Shown here in pieces: positions 34,050 through 42,398 of a stretch of DNA of 64,000 nt. The stretch is from CAVUAA01 sp963739345 (GTDB taxonomy: Bacteria > Chlamydiota > Chlamydiia > Chlamydiales > JAFEGQ01), in contig CAVUAA010000001.1 of NCBI GenBank assembly GCA_963739345.1, positions 186,001 through 250,000 of the forward strand, given 5' to 3'. Position 1 is the first letter of the stretch, and each line of letters begins with the position of its first letter. The notes below the pieces were generated by a model. That model did no database searches. It was not told where the DNA came from and saw only the letters and a list, made by a program, of their open reading frames with translations. The translations under genes were made by a program, and so were the position numbers.

Positions 34050-34698
34050 GCACCCTCCGAGCGAGGCCTGTGAGGGGGGTCATGCAGGCGATGATGGTGA
34101 ACTTGACGATGAGACAGATGAGGATGATGTGGCCGACGTTATTGACCATTCCGAAGAGGCCGAGGAAGGCGAAGAGGATGGTATCAACCGTTTGACAGAC
34201 AACAAGCGAGGCGCCACTGCGCAGGGCGAGGGGAGTTCTGCTAAATTTATTCTTCAGATAGGCGAAGAGGCGCATGTCGAGCTGCTGGACGGCGAAAAAG
34301 GCGGCGAGTGAGGCAAACAGGATGCGGGGCTGTGGTGCAAGCAGCATCTGGAAACCCTCATGCGTGAAGTCGTGCGCATTGGGTTGGTAGAGGAGCTGGA
34401 ATTGGCCCATCACACCGAGGAAAATCAACGCGCCGAAGCTGATCCAAATCGATTTTTGCACAGCCTCTCGCCCGTGAAACTCTTGCAAGAGGTTTAAGGC
34501 CAGCATGCTCCCCACGATGTAGACATCGCCGGAGGTGACGTGCATGCCAAACAGTGTAATTTGTTTGATGACAAAGAGGTTGGCGATCACCGCCTGCAGG
34601 GCGATGCTGGTAATCAGCGCCTCCCGCCCTAGTCGGACGGCGCCGAGGACGACCAACATCACCACAATCACATGTGCAAAAAAGAGCAGCTCATTCAT
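34033..34698 (-). CDS. yhhQ: Queuosine precursor transporter, YhhQ/VUT family
   Basis: A 221-residue inner-membrane protein with six or seven helices. The family pieces are TSGDVYIVGSMLALNLLQEFHG near the middle and RSGASLVVCQTVDTILFAFL near the end. YhhQ-family carriers import queuine or preQ bases, and the overlap with tgt supports that role. C. trachomatis also pairs tgt with yhhQ functionally, as published work on chlamydial queuine salvage indicates. Confidence 0.9.
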   Translation of the reverse strand: MNELLFFAHVIVVMLVVLGAVRLGREALITSIALQAVIANLFVIKQITLFGMHVTSGDVYIVGSMLALNLLQEFHGREAVQKSIWISFGALIFLGVMGQFQLLYQPNAHDFTHEGFQMLLAPQPRILFASLAAFFAVQQLDMRLFAYLKNKFSRTPLALRSGASLVVCQTVDTILFAFLGLFGMVNNVGHIILICLIVKFTIIACMTPLTGLARRVHGAQV

Positions 34699-34709
34699 CG
34701 CGAACTAAT

Positions 34710-37700
34710 TTAGTCTTTTTGCGCTTTGATTACCAGCTTGCGGAGGTAGGTGATGTCTTCTTGGAGCTGTTTGTCCTTGCACCTATCTAGTACCTCATCA
34801 AAGAGCTTGGAATTTCCTTGAGCCGCCAGGTGATCCATCAGCTCGAGGGGGGGGAGTTGGAGGATGATGTCGGGATCAAGGGGAGAGAGTCCGCAGCGGA
34901 TGCGGGTGATTAGCTGCTCAACCAGCGGGCTATTCTCTTGGCTTTTGAGCTCTTCTAACTCACCCTTCTTAAAATAAGAGAGGAGCTCCCTACGCGCAGG
35001 GTCTGTGACGGTTTTCAAAAGACGCTGAGCCATCGCCTCAGGCTTTTGGTCTTGTTGCAGCCAAGCGAGGAGGCGGTGGAAACTCTCAGCTGTGCAAGTG
35101 TTTGCATTTTTGATGAGGATGAGTAGCGATTGTGTGAATAGCTTTTGATCGGTCATCCCAAGATGTTCGAGTGTCCACAATGTTGTCTCCGCGCGCGTCT
35201 GCGTGTTGTTGTACTTGAGCAGCTGCCTCGCCTCCTTTGTGGTGATCACCTGCTGTTGGAGAGCTCCGCGCAGCACGAGTTGAAACTGGCGCTGGTGGAG
35301 GTGGGGCTGGTCAGCGGTGCTCAACGCGGCAAGCAGATCGGTGACGGTCATGCGGTCCGTAGTGTGTAGCTGGCTTTTAAACAAACCGCAAGCGATGCCT
35401 ATGTGGGCGGGAGTACTTGAGAGGGCGTAGGTGCGGATGGAGATGGACCAGAGTCGTTTCCGCTCATCACTGGACAAGGGGTCCACCAACTTCTTCGATT
35501 CCCCGGCCAACTGGGTTAGATAGGTGGCGCAGTCGGTAAGGTTGCGGACCTCTTTTGGTGGATCTTTAAGGTTGAGGATCCGCTCGATGGTGCTGAGCAT
35601 TGCCAAAAAGCAGATGCGGAAGCTCTCTGCTGAAAACCGAGGTGCCGTGTTTGCCCCCATAAGGCCTATGCTGAATGCGTTAAGCGCCTGACACGCCTTT
35701 TCGGGCGATATTGTCTCGAGGGCGGCGGCAAGCTGGAGCAGTTCGATTTCAGCTTCTGATTTCGCAGATTTGTGCTCGACGTACCTAAACGTCTCGAGCG
35801 GAAGGGCTGCTAGGAGCTCTCTACTCTTTTCCTGCTCGGCTTTGCCCAGATGTTGGAGACCGAGCTCCGCTAGGTGCTGAAGGGCTTTCCGGGACATCGA
35901 TTGTTTTTTAGACGCTGCTCGTGTGATGGACGCGTAGGCAATTCGCCAGAAGGACTGCATCATGTCGATATCCCGATGGCCCGGATGAAGAGGAAAATCG
36001 AAGGCGAGGATGGCTGCAGCAGTGCAGTAGGGATCGTCAAGGGCGGCTAGGCTACACAAGCAGGCATACATTTGCGCTCGCCACGGCTGGTTCCCGTATT
36101 TTTTAGGTAGGTGCTGAAGGCACTTAGCTCTTTTGGCAATCAGCTGTGACAGTGCTCTTGTATTTGCTTCGCTGAGCTTGATGGATAATGGAATAATGAG
36201 GTGTAAGGCGATCTCCTGGTCCGAGAACCCGTCAAGCTGGCTCCATTTGACCGTTTTGCTTGCACTGAGGGCTGTTCGGATCGGGTAGAGGGGGTGATCG
36301 ATATCTTCGATTGAGGTGAAGCCACTTTTGCGAATCGCCGCCTTGAAGCCGGGGAGGGGCTCATAGCGGACCGCTTCGCACAGCTTTTCTAAAAATGTGG
36401 GGATCGGGGAGTTTGGGAGTGAATCGTAGGTGGCTGCCAACACCGTAGCGGTGACGTAGAAGCTGTTGGTGACCGCTCCCTTTTTCTCGACGATGATTTT
36501 TGCAGCGGACAGAAACCAGGCGCAAGCCTCCTTGGGCGCCAGAAGCTGTCCGCGCCGTGCCGCCTTGGCCCACATTTCAGCTGCGATGGCCACTAATGCT
36601 CCCGATTGCTGGTTGTGTTCGATCGACGCCGCGACCTGTGCTGTGACGAGGAAGACTTTGGCGAATATCTGCTTATCCTTGGATTCAAGGTGGTTGGTCC
36701 AGTTGTTGGCTATCACGCCCAAGTAGGCCCGATCGAGACCGGAGTGGAGGAGAATCTCCTTCCACAGGTTAGGGACAAGTTTTGGGTGCTTGCGATGGAG
36801 AACAATGAGTAGATTGGAGCAGGTGAGCACGGTTCCGTCCGGCTGGCCAAAATAGACTTCGGCCTTGGCTGCTGCTTGGAGGAGCTCTCCAATCCGGCTA
36901 ATCGTCTTCTTGGAGGGGTCGTTTTTGATCAGATCAGAGCATAGCTGGTTGAAGGCGATGAGGATCTGGCCGTCACTGTGGTCAATATGCTTCAGCAGTT
37001 TAAGCATGTCGTCGGTCACTTTTTCCCGTTCGGGATTCTCGCTTCTCAACTTCCGCATCATGACGGTGGCAGCGATCGAGGCCTCTAATTGCCGTTTGAG
37101 GTCTGGTAAGGGACCGGCGTAGTCTTCATCTTTTCCATTCCACTTTGCATCCAGCGGCTTGGACAGGCTGACTGAGGTAAGAGTTTCAAGGAGCCAGCAG
37201 TCGTGGAGGAGCGCGTTGTACTGCTCTTCGATTCCATTAGGCCGCTCTTCCCCCATGGTCATCAGGCGGGCTGCAAGCAAGAGGCGGTGCTCGATAGAGG
37301 AGTTGCCTTGCACGCATTGTTCGTAGAGCGCTTGCATCGGTTCGAGCAGACACTTCTCTCGGGGCATGTAGCGGAGCGTTTCAGAAAATGTGCTGAACTC
37401 AGTGGTGGGAGTGAGCCAGCTGAGATGTTGCTCATGCCAAGCTTTACGCTCCTCCCAGGGCAAGTGCGTTTGCACAGCGATCATGAAGCCTCGTGCGTAG
37501 GTGAGCCTTTCTTCGAGGTTTCTGATGTTGCTGATGGCGTTGAACACTTGGGTCGCCGTCTCGGCGTACATTTCGTCTAGCTCTGTTTCCCGCATAGTCA
37601 CCCCCTCGAGTAACGTAGAGGCCACTTGGACATCTTCTGAATCGGGGGTCTTGAGCAGCGAGAAGATCAGTTCACGGGCAAAGGTCTCCCGGTTTTTGAG

Positions 37701-39497
37701 GGCGCGGAACTGGGGCGATTGGACAATGGTAAGAAGATACTCGCGCCGGTGGGCCGGATCGTCGGAGGCGACGATGCCCCGTAAGACTGACTCGATGGTG
37801 CGCTCTTTCACCTCTGGTGTCCCGCTGTCCCATAGGATGACCGACTTGTTCACCCACTCTTTCTTTCCGGTCAAACTCCACACGTGAATGGAGAGGGCCT
37901 GCCGGTCGACAGCCTCCTTGGGCGGGCTCATCCCACACGAGAGGAGTGCTTCGGTCGCCTCGGCCAGCTTCTCCACCTGGCCGTTCTTGGCTTGCCCCAG
38001 CTGGGCTTCTACGTAGCTGTATAGAAGGGGTGCGCATAGCGAGGCGTGCGGGCTCTTCTCTAGGGAAGTAGCAGTCCTGCTCAGCCCCTCGAGAGTCGGC
38101 CTGTTTCTCCAGCGGAGGGCGGCCTGCAGGCCAGCATCCTCCTTGAGAGAGCGTACGATCGTCCGGGTTAGCTCGGCATAGGATTTGAAGGTCTTGTCGT
38201 CGAGATGGATGAGCGCTCGGCCGATCGTTGTGGCGAGTACGGGGGTGAGGGTCTTGGTGTCAACGTGAGGCTGGATGGCGTCTAGCACCACCACCCGCCG
38301 CTTTGCATCCAGTTCGCACAGTTGAAGAAGCTCGCACAGCCGATTGGCAGGCTGTTTAGGCACATCGATGAGGCGTAAGTGACCCTCTGTTGGGATCAAT
38401 TTGAGAGAGAGCTCCTGCTGGAGGCTCACCTCTTTCACATCAGTCGTTTTGAACTGAGCGAAGACATCTATCTCAACCCGCTTGTTCTTCTTCTTGCGCT
38501 TCTTTTTCCCAACCTGACTTGCGTGTTTAGCAGCCTTTTCGGTGGAGAGATAAGTATTGCGGAGATGGACAGCGAGCTTGGACATTTTTTGTCCGTTGAT
38601 TTCCAACAGTGCTTTTACCAAATTCGTCCGTTTGTCTTTGTTGCCGATTTCGTCGAAGACTTTCGCCAGCGTTTGTAGCTCTACAACGGAATACCGCTTC
38701 AGGCACGCTTGCCACAGTTTGTGCGCATGGCCGGTCCACCCCTTGGGAGTTGTGGTCACGATCTGCCGCATTCGCTCACAAGCGGTGTCGAGCGTCTTGA
38801 CAGCCACCTCGTCGAGCTGGGTCTCGGACTGTTCGTTCGGAGTTAGCCCTAGCTCGCGTAGAAGGATCTCGCTCCTTTTGCCTGCCGCTTTGCAGACGGC
38901 ATCGAGAAATGGCTTCTTTTCTCTCGCGGACAAGTCGTTGTAGATTTTAGTCAGTTTGGCCACCCAACGTTTTTTTCCCGCACGGGCAATCGGCTCTGCA
39001 TATGCCACCAACTCATAGGTCTTGAGGAAGTCGTAGACCGAGTGTTCCTCATTTTCGCCGCACAGGTGGGGAGTGGCAAGCGTGGCTAGATCTTTGAACT
39101 CTTTTGAGATGTCGGGGTCGTTGAGGAGGAGGAGAGCGATCTCTGGGTAGAGGGACAGGCGGAGGATTCCCGAGCCTTTGAAGCCGTCGAGGAGCTCATC
39201 TAGCTGCCAAGTGTGATGGATGATGAGCTGGAGCCGCGTGGCGGGCTCCTTTTCAGAATGAAGGTTTTCTCTTAGTGATTCCAGAGGGTCGGAGTCTTTG
39301 GCGACGAACGCTTGGAGGAGCGCGTAGTATTCAGTCTTAAAGGTATAATCTGCCCAACCCATCCCCTCTGGGATACCGCCATCAATGTTTCCTTGGTTCC
39401 AAGTGGCGAATTTGTACTCGATCTCATTCTGTGCAAATTCGATCGCGTCGGCTAAGTATTTTTTGCGACATGGATCATTTGTGGTGACGTGTGACAT
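34710..39497 (-). CDS. Very large helical protein of unknown function (1595 residues)
   Basis: No recognised domain. The chain is almost entirely helical, with spaced Leu/Ala pairs like ARM or HEAT arrays, and no signal peptide or membrane helix. At about residues 327-342 lies a block of 11 basic residues in 13 (GKKKRKKKNKRVE), resembling a nuclear localisation signal or a nucleic-acid contact. The start MSHVTTNDPCRKKYL is the first ATG; divergent ubiX begins about 100 nt away. The size, with no partner gene, and the basic block make a host-directed role conceivable but unproven. Confidence 0.75.
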   Translation of the reverse strand: MSHVTTNDPCRKKYLADAIEFAQNEIEYKFATWNQGNIDGGIPEGMGWADYTFKTEYYALLQAFVAKDSDPLESLRENLHSEKEPATRLQLIIHHTWQLDELLDGFKGSGILRLSLYPEIALLLLNDPDISKEFKDLATLATPHLCGENEEHSVYDFLKTYELVAYAEPIARAGKKRWVAKLTKIYNDLSAREKKPFLDAVCKAAGKRSEILLRELGLTPNEQSETQLDEVAVKTLDTACERMRQIVTTTPKGWTGHAHKLWQACLKRYSVVELQTLAKVFDEIGNKDKRTNLVKALLEINGQKMSKLAVHLRNTYLSTEKAAKHASQVGKKKRKKKNKRVEIDVFAQFKTTDVKEVSLQQELSLKLIPTEGHLRLIDVPKQPANRLCELLQLCELDAKRRVVVLDAIQPHVDTKTLTPVLATTIGRALIHLDDKTFKSYAELTRTIVRSLKEDAGLQAALRWRNRPTLEGLSRTATSLEKSPHASLCAPLLYSYVEAQLGQAKNGQVEKLAEATEALLSCGMSPPKEAVDRQALSIHVWSLTGKKEWVNKSVILWDSGTPEVKERTIESVLRGIVASDDPAHRREYLLTIVQSPQFRALKNRETFARELIFSLLKTPDSEDVQVASTLLEGVTMRETELDEMYAETATQVFNAISNIRNLEERLTYARGFMIAVQTHLPWEERKAWHEQHLSWLTPTTEFSTFSETLRYMPREKCLLEPMQALYEQCVQGNSSIEHRLLLAARLMTMGEERPNGIEEQYNALLHDCWLLETLTSVSLSKPLDAKWNGKDEDYAGPLPDLKRQLEASIAATVMMRKLRSENPEREKVTDDMLKLLKHIDHSDGQILIAFNQLCSDLIKNDPSKKTISRIGELLQAAAKAEVYFGQPDGTVLTCSNLLIVLHRKHPKLVPNLWKEILLHSGLDRAYLGVIANNWTNHLESKDKQIFAKVFLVTAQVAASIEHNQQSGALVAIAAEMWAKAARRGQLLAPKEACAWFLSAAKIIVEKKGAVTNSFYVTATVLAATYDSLPNSPIPTFLEKLCEAVRYEPLPGFKAAIRKSGFTSIEDIDHPLYPIRTALSASKTVKWSQLDGFSDQEIALHLIIPLSIKLSEANTRALSQLIAKRAKCLQHLPKKYGNQPWRAQMYACLCSLAALDDPYCTAAAILAFDFPLHPGHRDIDMMQSFWRIAYASITRAASKKQSMSRKALQHLAELGLQHLGKAEQEKSRELLAALPLETFRYVEHKSAKSEAEIELLQLAAALETISPEKACQALNAFSIGLMGANTAPRFSAESFRICFLAMLSTIERILNLKDPPKEVRNLTDCATYLTQLAGESKKLVDPLSSDERKRLWSISIRTYALSSTPAHIGIACGLFKSQLHTTDRMTVTDLLAALSTADQPHLHQRQFQLVLRGALQQQVITTKEARQLLKYNNTQTRAETTLWTLEHLGMTDQKLFTQSLLILIKNANTCTAESFHRLLAWLQQDQKPEAMAQRLLKTVTDPARRELLSYFKKGELEELKSQENSPLVEQLITRIRCGLSPLDPDIILQLPPLELMDHLAAQGNSKLFDEVLDRCKDKQLQEDITYLRKLVIKAQKD

Positions 39498-39594
39498 CCG
39501 TGTACACCCCTATTAGCTGATTAAGATGGTTGGAAAATCTATCGCACAGAGCGGGTTCTTTGCAACTAATCTGAGGGGGTGTAGCCTAGTAGGC

Positions 39595-40158
39595 ATGTCC
39601 ATTCAAAAACGTCTAATTATTGGAATCACGGGGGCATCGGGGATCGTCTATGGGATCCGCCTTCTCGAGGTATTGCGGGAGATGCCGATTGAGACCCATC
39701 TGATTGTCTCGCGTGCCGGCCACCAGACCCGTGCCTATGAGACCGATCTTTCGCGCAAGGAGCTCAACGCTCTTGCCGACGTGACCTATGCAGATGGGGA
39801 CATAGGAGCTGCCATCGCCAGCGGCTCCGTCCATACCCTTGGAATGATCATCGCTCCCTGTTCCATGCGCACTCTTGGTGAGATTGCTGCCGGCACCTGC
39901 GGCACGCTTGTCTCCCGCGCCGCCGATGTGGTGCTCAAGGAGAGGCGCCGGCTCGTCCTTTTGCCGCGCGAGACCCCCCTCCACGCCGGCCACCTGGAGA
40001 ACATGCTCAAGGTGACTCAGATGGGGGGCATTATCGCCCCTCCGGTCCCTGCCTTCTATACCCGTCCTACGACGATCGAAGAGATCGTCGACCATACGGT
40101 CGGCCGCGCCCTCGACCTTTTCGAGCTTGACCACTCCCTCGTCACCCGCTGGAGCTAG
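39595..40158 (+). CDS. ubiX: Flavin prenyltransferase UbiX
   Basis: It makes the prenylated FMN cofactor used by UbiD decarboxylases in ubiquinone or menaquinone synthesis. The signature IIGITGASGIVYGIRLLE is at the N-terminus, followed by IIAPCSMRTLGEIAAGTC, LKERRRLVLLPRETPLH and GGIIAPPVPAFYTRP. The ATG at 39595 gives 187 residues, the normal length; the longer frame from 39526 adds 23 unlikely residues. No ubiD is in the window. Confidence 0.94.
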   Translation: MSIQKRLIIGITGASGIVYGIRLLEVLREMPIETHLIVSRAGHQTRAYETDLSRKELNALADVTYADGDIGAAIASGSVHTLGMIIAPCSMRTLGEIAAGTCGTLVSRAADVVLKERRRLVLLPRETPLHAGHLENMLKVTQMGGIIAPPVPAFYTRPTTIEEIVDHTVGRALDLFELDHSLVTRWS

Positions 40159-40166
40159 TTGGTCTG

Positions 40167-41522
40167 TTACTTTCGAGTGATCAAGCGGTGGTCGCCGTAG
40201 TCAATCCATTCTTCAGTTTTCGGGATAAATGTGAGATCTTTGAGCTGGTCCCGATGGATGATCGCCAGCTGACCGGGCTTGAGTTTATCTTTAAGATATG
40301 CTGCGTTGCGCTTGGTATAGTCTAGGGGATAGGTTGCGTTTTTGGTCCGGGCGAGGAGCTCCTCAGCCTTGTTAATGATCTTTTGGTTGCACGAGCTTGT
40401 GTCCCAGAGTTTTTCGTTGTCTTTGTCGACAGTCGTGTAGTCGTCCTTGCGAGCTGTGATCACAGCGTGGCGCATTTTTTCGACCACGTTTTCGCTATTT
40501 TCGTAGAAGCATAAGGTGTGATGTTGCGATTTCTTGAGGAACGCAGCGTTCTCCTTCTTGTGTTTGCGTGCCTCGTAGAGGAGGTGTTTGCTTGCGGAGA
40601 TGGCCTCTGAGAGCGAACCGTCGCCCGTGGCTAAAACAGATTTCTCAGAAGTCTTCCACAGGGGTTGCAGCTCTTCGTTAGTAAAGCTTCCAAAGAGGAT
40701 AAACACCTCCTTACCGCTCTTAGATAGGGTGATCTCTTCGCTCTTATACTCGACGATGTCATAGGGAGGCTGGGGGTAGCCAAGCATGCGCCAAAATTGG
40801 TCTGCACAGGATGGCTTTTTGTTTGGGTTGGTGGCGAAGCGTTCGAACATGCGGATCTTTCCGACGCCAAGTGGTGAGAAATCTTCGGGAAGATGCATGT
40901 TACCTGGGATGACAAAGGCGAGGTCTCGCTTCTCCTCTATATCGGCGGCGCAAATCGCTTTGACAAATGCGGTCTTAGACTTGACCTCGGATGCATAGCC
41001 GAGATAGAGCTTGTGTTTGTCGATGAGTTTGGCCACAGCGGGGTCGAGCGGTTTCTTTTGCTCGTTCTGTTTAACAGGATTGAGCAGGAAACCGAGCCCC
41101 TCTCGGGAGCCGTCGAACCCCAGCAGGTGGTGTGCAGTGATGTGCTTGACAACCTCCGGGGGTTCGTTTGTTTTGAAGCCATACTCGGAAAGGAACAGGG
41201 TGGGAAAGCCGCCGCGGTAGAGGTAGAGCTTTTGGCTATCATACTTGATGACGTAGGGGGCGACAACGGCGAGCGCAATCTTGTTGACCTCCTGAATCTC
41301 CTCGAAGCTGATCACTCGATAGATTCCCTTGGGGTCGAAAATGTTGCGGAACTGTTTAGGGCTGTTGGTGGCGATCACAATTTGCTCGGCCGGGATTTGA
41401 CCATGTTTGCAAAAGACATTGGCCACTTTGTGTGCGATGGAAAGATCGCCCAGGCCGTTGACTGCGCGCCCATGGATCAGTACTGTCCGTTCGCCTATCT
41501 GATCTGCAAGGTTGATTTCCAT
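40167..41522 (-). CDS. Unknown protein, possibly a GT-B-type glycosyltransferase
   Basis: A 451-residue cytoplasmic protein. The N-terminus has a nucleotide-binding-like HGRAVNGLGDLSIAHKVANVF. The C-terminal half has ATGDGSLSEAISASKHLLYE, which resembles the donor-binding stretch of GT-B glycosyltransferases (GD-SxxEA). A DQFWRMLGYPQPPYD segment lies between them. I cannot name a family. It is divergent from the imuB-dnaE2 pair, 75 nt away. Confidence 0.55.
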   Translation of the reverse strand: MEINLADQIGERTVLIHGRAVNGLGDLSIAHKVANVFCKHGQIPAEQIVIATNSPKQFRNIFDPKGIYRVISFEEIQEVNKIALAVVAPYVIKYDSQKLYLYRGGFPTLFLSEYGFKTNEPPEVVKHITAHHLLGFDGSREGLGFLLNPVKQNEQKKPLDPAVAKLIDKHKLYLGYASEVKSKTAFVKAICAADIEEKRDLAFVIPGNMHLPEDFSPLGVGKIRMFERFATNPNKKPSCADQFWRMLGYPQPPYDIVEYKSEEITLSKSGKEVFILFGSFTNEELQPLWKTSEKSVLATGDGSLSEAISASKHLLYEARKHKKENAAFLKKSQHHTLCFYENSENVVEKMRHAVITARKDDYTTVDKDNEKLWDTSSCNQKIINKAEELLARTKNATYPLDYTKRNAAYLKDKLKPGQLAIIHRDQLKDLTFIPKTEEWIDYGDHRLITRK

Positions 41523-41597
41523 TACAGGAAGTTTACCTTAAAACAGAGTTAAAAGTCAAGAATTCCCCCCTATTGATCCGTTTAGTGCGCCTATGGT

Positions 41598-42398
41598 ATG
41601 GCGGTTGGCATGTTGGACTTGCCTGTAGAGGATGAGACGTTGAGACGGTTGGAGCTGCTTGGGTTTGAGCAGCTTGAGCAGTTGCGTGTCCTGTCGATGG
41701 AGGATCTGACGCTCCAGTTTGGGCGAGAGGGGCGGGTGATCTGGGAGCGGTGTCGGGGGATTGAGGAGACACCAGCGGAGCCGGAGGTGCGGGTTGATGT
41801 TTTGGAGGCTACGTTCGCGGAGGAGGAGGTGGGCGGGCCGTGGCTCGATGTACTGTTTGGGCGGTTGAGGGATCGGGGGGAGCTTTGTGTGCAGATGGTG
41901 GTGGAGAATCTGGAGGTCAATTTTTCGCGGCCAACGGGAGATGCAAAAAAGGCGTCGAAGCTGTTCTTTGAGCGGATGGCAGGTCACACTTTTGAAGAGG
42001 TGGAGCGGCTGCGGGTGGTGATCTCTCGAACGGTGAAGGGGCGGGCAGAGCAGCTGTCGTTCTTTTCGAGTGAGAAGCGGCAGGTGGTGGCGGCGATGGA
42101 GACGAAGGGGCCGACGGCACTGATGGAGGTGGTGTGGGACGATCCGAAGTCTCGTTTGTATGAGAGGAGGGCACATTTGAGGAGTTTGCTATGTGAGAAG
42201 GTGGAGCGGCCCCTTTGTGTTCCTCGACCGCTGGAGAGGGAGGTGGTCGAGGTGGTCAACCGGTGGGAGGTGGAGGAGGACTGGTGGACGAAGCGGCCAA
42301 TCGCTCGCTCGTATTGTTTGGTCTGGTTTGCCAATGGAGCGCCAGGAAGGGTCTTTTGCGATCGGAAGACGGGGAAGTGGTTCAGTGCAATGTCATAG
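41598..42398 (+). CDS. imuB: ImuB C-terminal half without polymerase domain
   Basis: A 266-residue protein matching only the part of ImuB beyond the catalytic core. Residues 5-58 are the thumb/HhH (LDLPVEDETLRRLELLGF, LQFGREGRVIWERCRGI), 60-148 the little finger, and 152-156 a beta-clamp motif (QLSFF). The C-terminus matches the DUF6504-like end (WWTKRPIARSYCLVWF, GKWFSAM). The palm and finger domains are absent, and upstream DNA belongs to a divergent gene. ImuB is a catalytically inactive adaptor linking DnaE2 to the clamp, so this form could keep the adaptor job. It overlaps dnaE2 by 14 nt. Confidence 0.78.
   Translation: MAVGMLDLPVEDETLRRLELLGFEQLEQLRVLSMEDLTLQFGREGRVIWERCRGIEETPAEPEVRVDVLEATFAEEEVGGPWLDVLFGRLRDRGELCVQMVVENLEVNFSRPTGDAKKASKLFFERMAGHTFEEVERLRVVISRTVKGRAEQLSFFSSEKRQVVAAMETKGPTALMEVVWDDPKSRLYERRAHLRSLLCEKVERPLCVPRPLEREVVEVVNRWEVEEDWWTKRPIARSYCLVWFANGAPGRVFCDRKTGKWFSAMS

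Noticed and set aside
41523..41597. Possible LexA box before imuB-dnaE2
   Set aside because: Two TTAAAA runs are seen but no symmetric SOS-type operator; not enough to call.
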